64,000 nucleotides of DNA from an uncultured Clostridia bacterium (GTDB taxonomy: Bacteria > Bacillota > Clostridia > Oscillospirales > Acutalibacteraceae), in contig CALAEV010000033.1 in assembly GCA_937892525.1 (NCBI GenBank), positions 1-64,000 of the forward strand. The letters run 5' to 3'. The notes under the pieces were generated by a model that worked only from the letters and a program-made list of their open reading frames with translations, had not been told where the DNA came from and ran no database searches. Positions 61,275 to 64,000 of this stretch are shown in pieces (position 1 is the first letter of the stretch; each line of letters starts with the position of its first letter). Both the position numbers and the translations under genes were made by a program.

Positions 61275-62075
61275 CTATCTGTTTTCCTTAGCTTTGTTGA
61301 AGTTTGGCGTAATACCTTCTTCCATTTGCCAAATCTTAAGGTTGTGCATGCTTTCTGCCAGTTCTAATTTTAGTTGCTCGTTTTCGGATTGCAGTTCGGA
61401 GTTGGTTTTGAGTAGTTCGTTATACTTTTTAGTTTGCTCTCGTAATTGTGGAACAGTAAGATTACCTTCTTTAGTCGCACCGTTGATGATGCCAACATCA
61501 AAACCGAAGTGATTGTAGAAATAATCGGACGCTTCTTTGTGTAAAGTGCGGAGCATTGAACGCGTTACAATTTTGGATGCATTCATCCGCAATCCTTTTC
61601 CTGTAGCAATTACACTGGCGAAACAAAAATGAGCATGAAGCTGACCTGTTGCAAAATTCTGAGTTTTCTCTTGCTCTTGATTATGAGTTTGAGTCTGATT
61701 TTTAGATTCATCCGCATGAATATAACAACCAATAAGATAATCTTCTTTGCCGCTGCAGAATTTATCAAGTAAAAACTGATACCCCACTTCGAAAAACTCC
61801 TCATATCGTTCTTGTGGGAAATACTCAGCTTTAGGCAGGGTCAAAACAACATCTATCATTGTATTGACGTCAGCTCTGTTCATTACCTTCAGACCGGGAG
61901 TTTCTAATATCTTTTTATATTTAGCCATTCCTTTTAATTCATCATTACCGATAGTATAATTCAATTGCTTTAATTCAGGATTAATGTGCTTTTGAGTTTT
62001 GTAGATTTTAGGGTCTCTTTCGTAATGCTTGAGCATATGTCCCACGGCGTTGCGGTTATACTTTTCAACGTGCAT
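61275..62075 (-). CDS. MobV-family plasmid relaxase (Pre/Mob)
   Basis: Mobilization relaxase of 266 residues that nicks the plasmid at oriT. The N-terminus has the MobV opening HVEKYNRNAVGHMLKHYER; the metal region has HADESKNQTQTHN then LHAHFCFASV, the His-rich pair typical of MobV. A helical tail ends in NEQLKLELAES. It is shorter than long MobV proteins but has both key motifs. An oriT-like sequence lies just before its start, as is usual for the family. Confidence 0.88.
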   Translation of the reverse strand: MHVEKYNRNAVGHMLKHYERDPKIYKTQKHINPELKQLNYTIGNDELKGMAKYKKILETPGLKVMNRADVNTMIDVVLTLPKAEYFPQERYEEFFEVGYQFLLDKFCSGKEDYLIGCYIHADESKNQTQTHNQEQEKTQNFATGQLHAHFCFASVIATGKGLRMNASKIVTRSMLRTLHKEASDYFYNHFGFDVGIINGATKEGNLTVPQLREQTKKYNELLKTNSELQSENEQLKLELAESMHNLKIWQMEEGITPNFNKAKENR

Positions 62076-62157
62076 AGAATCACTTCTTTCAAAATTTATT
62101 CAATTTAAGTATGCTATATATAATTCAATCACAAATGCAAAAATCAATTCTGATGTA

Positions 62158-62210
62158 GCAAGTTATAGCAGAAATTCCATTTCGTGCTAACTTGCCAGGG
62201 CGTTCCCTGG
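62158..62210 (-). other. Candidate oriT next to the relaxase
   Basis: GCAAGTTA-TA-GCA (62158-62170) pairs with TGCTAACTTGC (62185-62195), allowing a two-base bulge. Directly after comes CCAGGG/CCCTGG around CGTT (62195-62210). Stacked inverted repeats 80-140 bases upstream of a mob gene are what MobV oriT sites look like. The nick position cannot be read. Confidence 0.55.
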
Positions 62211-62321
62211 ACCCCAATGCTTTGTCTTCTAAAAGAATTTATAAACATTTTTCATATATGAAAATAAAATCGCTTAGTGAAATTACATACTTAAAATGTA
62301 AAAAATAAAAGGAGCGATTTT

Positions 62322-63128
62322 ATGAAGCCGTATTATAAAAACCATTTGGTATCTCAGAACAATTTGCTAATACAAAAAATCTCAACAGATACTAACACTC
62401 AAAGAAATCCTCTAATGAGTTCGTTTCTATTAGACAACTATCAGAGAAAACTAATTGCAATAATGATTTCACATATTACAAAAGATACAACAGAATTCTG
62501 TGAAGAGGTTATACCATTCAGCATGTTTGTTGAAATGATTGGAGTTAAGAGAGGAGGGAATCAATACCGTGAAATAATTAAAAGCATTGATAAACTATTA
62601 AGAATGTCATTTTGTATTGAGGTTGAGCCCGGTGTGTATGAGTATCACCATTGGTTTAAGGATGGATGTAGAATAGACACCAACAAAAACCTGATATATG
62701 TCTGTTTTAGTGATGGGATGAGAAAGTTCCTTCTTGAAAAAACAAGGTGTTTTACTCAGTATGAATTAGGATACATATTATCTCTGAAGAAAAAGTATAG
62801 CTCAAGACTTTACGAATACTTACACTCATTTCTTGCATTTGGTTCGGCAAATATTTCTGCTGAAAATATTAAAAAACTTATAACCGACAACGAAGTGAAA
62901 GAAAATAAATATATAAAAACTCTTATATTAGAACCCGCTATTAAAGAAATAAATGATAAGACTGATTTGCATATTACATATGAACCTTATTATAGAAAGG
63001 ATATTACTGGTAAAAAGTACTTATCATCATTTAAATTCAAAATCGACCTACAAGATGACAACTGCATAAATGAAATTAAAATCAACAAGTGGGGACTAGA
63101 TAAAAAAGCTATTTTGGGAGAGGAATAA
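62322..63128 (+). CDS. Plasmid replication initiator, Rep_3 family
   Basis: Replication initiator of 268 residues with two winged-helix domains, as in Rep_3/RepB proteins. Landmarks are NPLMSSFLLDNYQRKLIAIM near residue 28, VIPFSMFVEMIGVKRGG, a central FTQYELGYILSLKKKYSSRLYEYL near 135-158 and the closing SSFKFKIDL. AAAGGAGCGA precedes the ATG. Iteron-like repeats lie just downstream. Together with the relaxase it marks a theta-type mobilizable plasmid, here joined to chromosomal genes. Confidence 0.9.
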   Translation: MKPYYKNHLVSQNNLLIQKISTDTNTQRNPLMSSFLLDNYQRKLIAIMISHITKDTTEFCEEVIPFSMFVEMIGVKRGGNQYREIIKSIDKLLRMSFCIEVEPGVYEYHHWFKDGCRIDTNKNLIYVCFSDGMRKFLLEKTRCFTQYELGYILSLKKKYSSRLYEYLHSFLAFGSANISAENIKKLITDNEVKENKYIKTLILEPAIKEINDKTDLHITYEPYYRKDITGKKYLSSFKFKIDLQDDNCINEIKINKWGLDKKAILGEE

Positions 63129-63146
63129 TATTAAACAATAAATAAC

Positions 63147-63216
63147 CGTGTATTTTTCTAACCGTAGTATATAATTGCGTGTATTTCACTAACTTCAATG
63201 TGTGTATTTTATTAAC
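63147..63216. repeat. Three iteron-like repeats
   Basis: Units at 63147-63162, 63178-63193 and 63201-63216 fit YGTGTATTTNNNTAAC. They follow the Rep_3 gene with 31- and 23-base spacing and are likely initiator-binding sites. Confidence 0.65.
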
Positions 63217-63237
63217 TTAATATCAATGAAAAAAGTC

Positions 63238-63266
63238 TCCAAATCCTTGATATACAAGAGTTTGGA
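63238..63266. repeat. Interrupted palindrome
   Basis: TCCAAA ... TTTGGA with an inner CTTG-ATATA-CAAG. It has the size and shape of a recombinase core or a replication-protein site, though no recombinase gene is seen. Confidence 0.45.
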
Positions 63267-63411
63267 TATTTTCAATTTTTTTAGAGAAAACAATATTAAA
63301 ATAAAACAATATCTAATATAAAAAACAAGGTAAATCCTATGAAACGTCAAAATGACGTTTGTGTGCATTAAAAAGAATGATTTATAAATTATTTATTGAT
63401 TTTTAAACTAT

Positions 63412-63441
63412 AAAAAACGGATGTTTTATCATCCGTTTTTT
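63412..63441 (-). terminator. Two-way terminator before the last gene
   Basis: AAAAACGGATG and CATCCGTTTTT pair around six bases, with A residues on the left and T residues on the right. Confidence 0.88.
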
Positions 63442-63456
63442 ATCTGATTATGTGCT

Positions 63457-63987
63457 TTAATCTACTAAATATGTCCATGTTCTTATTTTGGATAGTCCAT
63501 ACTTTTTGAGATATGTATCTAAACGTTTTTCAAAATTTTTGAGAACTATTTCTAATCCATCAATAATATGTTGGATATCATCTTTATTTAATTTTTTTAA
63601 TCTTCTGCAATCACTCCACATCCAGGGCTCATTTTCTGGATTCTGATAATCATAACATGTGCTATATGACACTAACTTACAAGTATCAGGTTCGCTATAA
63701 TATTGAATGCTGGTATAACATTCACAATAATTTTTAGATAAACATTGTTTTAGATTTTCAATTTCATCTTTTAAGTCTTTCATGTTTTCTTCTTTGAAAT
63801 ATTCACAACTTGTTTCTGCATAGCTTGCCATGTTAGAAGCTTCTTCATGTTCTTCAATAGTTGAAACTAAATTAATACCATATCCAAAGGCAAAATCTGT
63901 CTTAATGTATGGCTTTTCAATTGAGATGATATCACCATTTGATAATTCAACAATATAATCTGTTTTCTTTTTCATATGATTATGCAT
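63457..63987 (-). CDS. Hypothetical protein, possibly cut at the window edge
   Basis: I do not recognise this protein of 176 residues. It is acidic, with a helical region near 70-90, several cysteines (CECYTSIQ, CKLVSYSTCYDY) and a helical C-terminal part that includes a LKKLNKDDIQHIIDGLEIVL-like segment. The ATG at 63987 or 63975 has no ribosome site, and the frame stays open through the last bases of the window, so the true start may lie beyond the edge. It shares the mobilizable segment with rep and mob and may be cargo. Confidence 0.55.
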   Translation of the reverse strand: MHNHMKKKTDYIVELSNGDIISIEKPYIKTDFAFGYGINLVSTIEEHEEASNMASYAETSCEYFKEENMKDLKDEIENLKQCLSKNYCECYTSIQYYSEPDTCKLVSYSTCYDYQNPENEPWMWSDCRRLKKLNKDDIQHIIDGLEIVLKNFEKRLDTYLKKYGLSKIRTWTYLVD

Positions 63988-64000
63988 GCTTAAATCTTTT

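Larger units (their letters stand above)
63129..63456. other. AT-rich putative replication region after rep
   Basis: No gene over about ten codons is seen. It holds three iteron-like repeats (63147-63216), an inverted repeat (63238-63266), a very AT-rich stretch, a small AAACGTC/GACGTTT palindrome at 63343-63361 and a terminator. This fits the origin of a Rep_3 plasmid but is not proved. Confidence 0.55.

Noticed and set aside
63343..63375. Ten-codon frame with AAGGTAAAT upstream, containing the AAACGTC/GACGTTT palindrome
   Set aside because: Too short to support as a gene; the palindrome in an AT-rich origin region explains the pattern better.

Overview
The window is a low-GC chromosome segment of an anaerobic Firmicute, probably an uncultured gut or rumen Clostridium-class bacterium. 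Strong AGGAGG-type ribosome sites, TTGACA/TATAAT promoters, a CsoR copper switch, YtrA-type GntR and YczE proteins, class II GalT and many glycoside hydrolases all fit this. No rRNA or taxonomic marker is present, so genus and family cannot be named. About the first 49.7 kb reads as ordinary chromosome; about 50.1-64 kb is an accessory region.

Chromosomal part. A GTP-type PEP carboxykinase is cut by the left edge. It is followed by a GntR/ABC exporter operon with a clear promoter and operator, a GH3 glycosidase with rmuC, and a peptide-type binding lipoprotein with a DUF1015 protein. Next come a broken REP-associated (RAYT) transposase, a YczE membrane protein, an SPFH protein and a radical SAM enzyme. 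The M16-M16-lgt-folD operon precedes a CsoR/CopA copper module. A reverse-strand DUF951-prfA-tsaC-coaE-M18 operon is followed by an S1 protein, a membrane-tethered lipase-like protein, galT, an MFS transporter, a flavin-reductase-like fusion, a TetR pair, a GH29 fucosidase and a degenerate kinase with PASTA repeats. An XRE-MntR-flavoprotein operon diverges from a five-gene esterase/phosphohexomutase/sialidase/GH43 operon. The GH3, GH29, GH33 and GH43 enzymes show no signal peptide, suggesting that imported host- or plant-type glycans are finished inside the cell.

Accessory part. Just past a tRNA-Trp lies the 3' scrap of a MobV relaxase gene. It is followed by an expanded type I restriction-modification island: half-length HsdS, HsdM, an OLD-like ATPase-TOPRIM protein, full HsdS, a membrane/zinc-ribbon protein, a 57-residue basic protein, a HAD phosphatase, HsdR and a YgjP-type metallopeptidase. 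Most genes after the OLD-like one overlap or nearly touch. Next come a complete MobV relaxase, a candidate oriT, a Rep_3 replication initiator with iteron-like repeats, and one unknown gene. The right end therefore looks like an integrated mobilizable plasmid beside, or carrying, the defence island.

Points of most interest: (i) the enlarged type I island, with a nuclease-like ATPase in its core and direct repeats around its promoter; (ii) a CopA with a CopZ-like domain fused at its C-terminus behind an intact internal ribosome site; (iii) a RAYT gene containing two inverted REP hairpins, one carrying a stop codon; (iv) a PASTA-bearing pseudokinase that has lost three catalytic residues; (v) 7-bp GAAT tandem repeats at the 3' ends of two unrelated genes.
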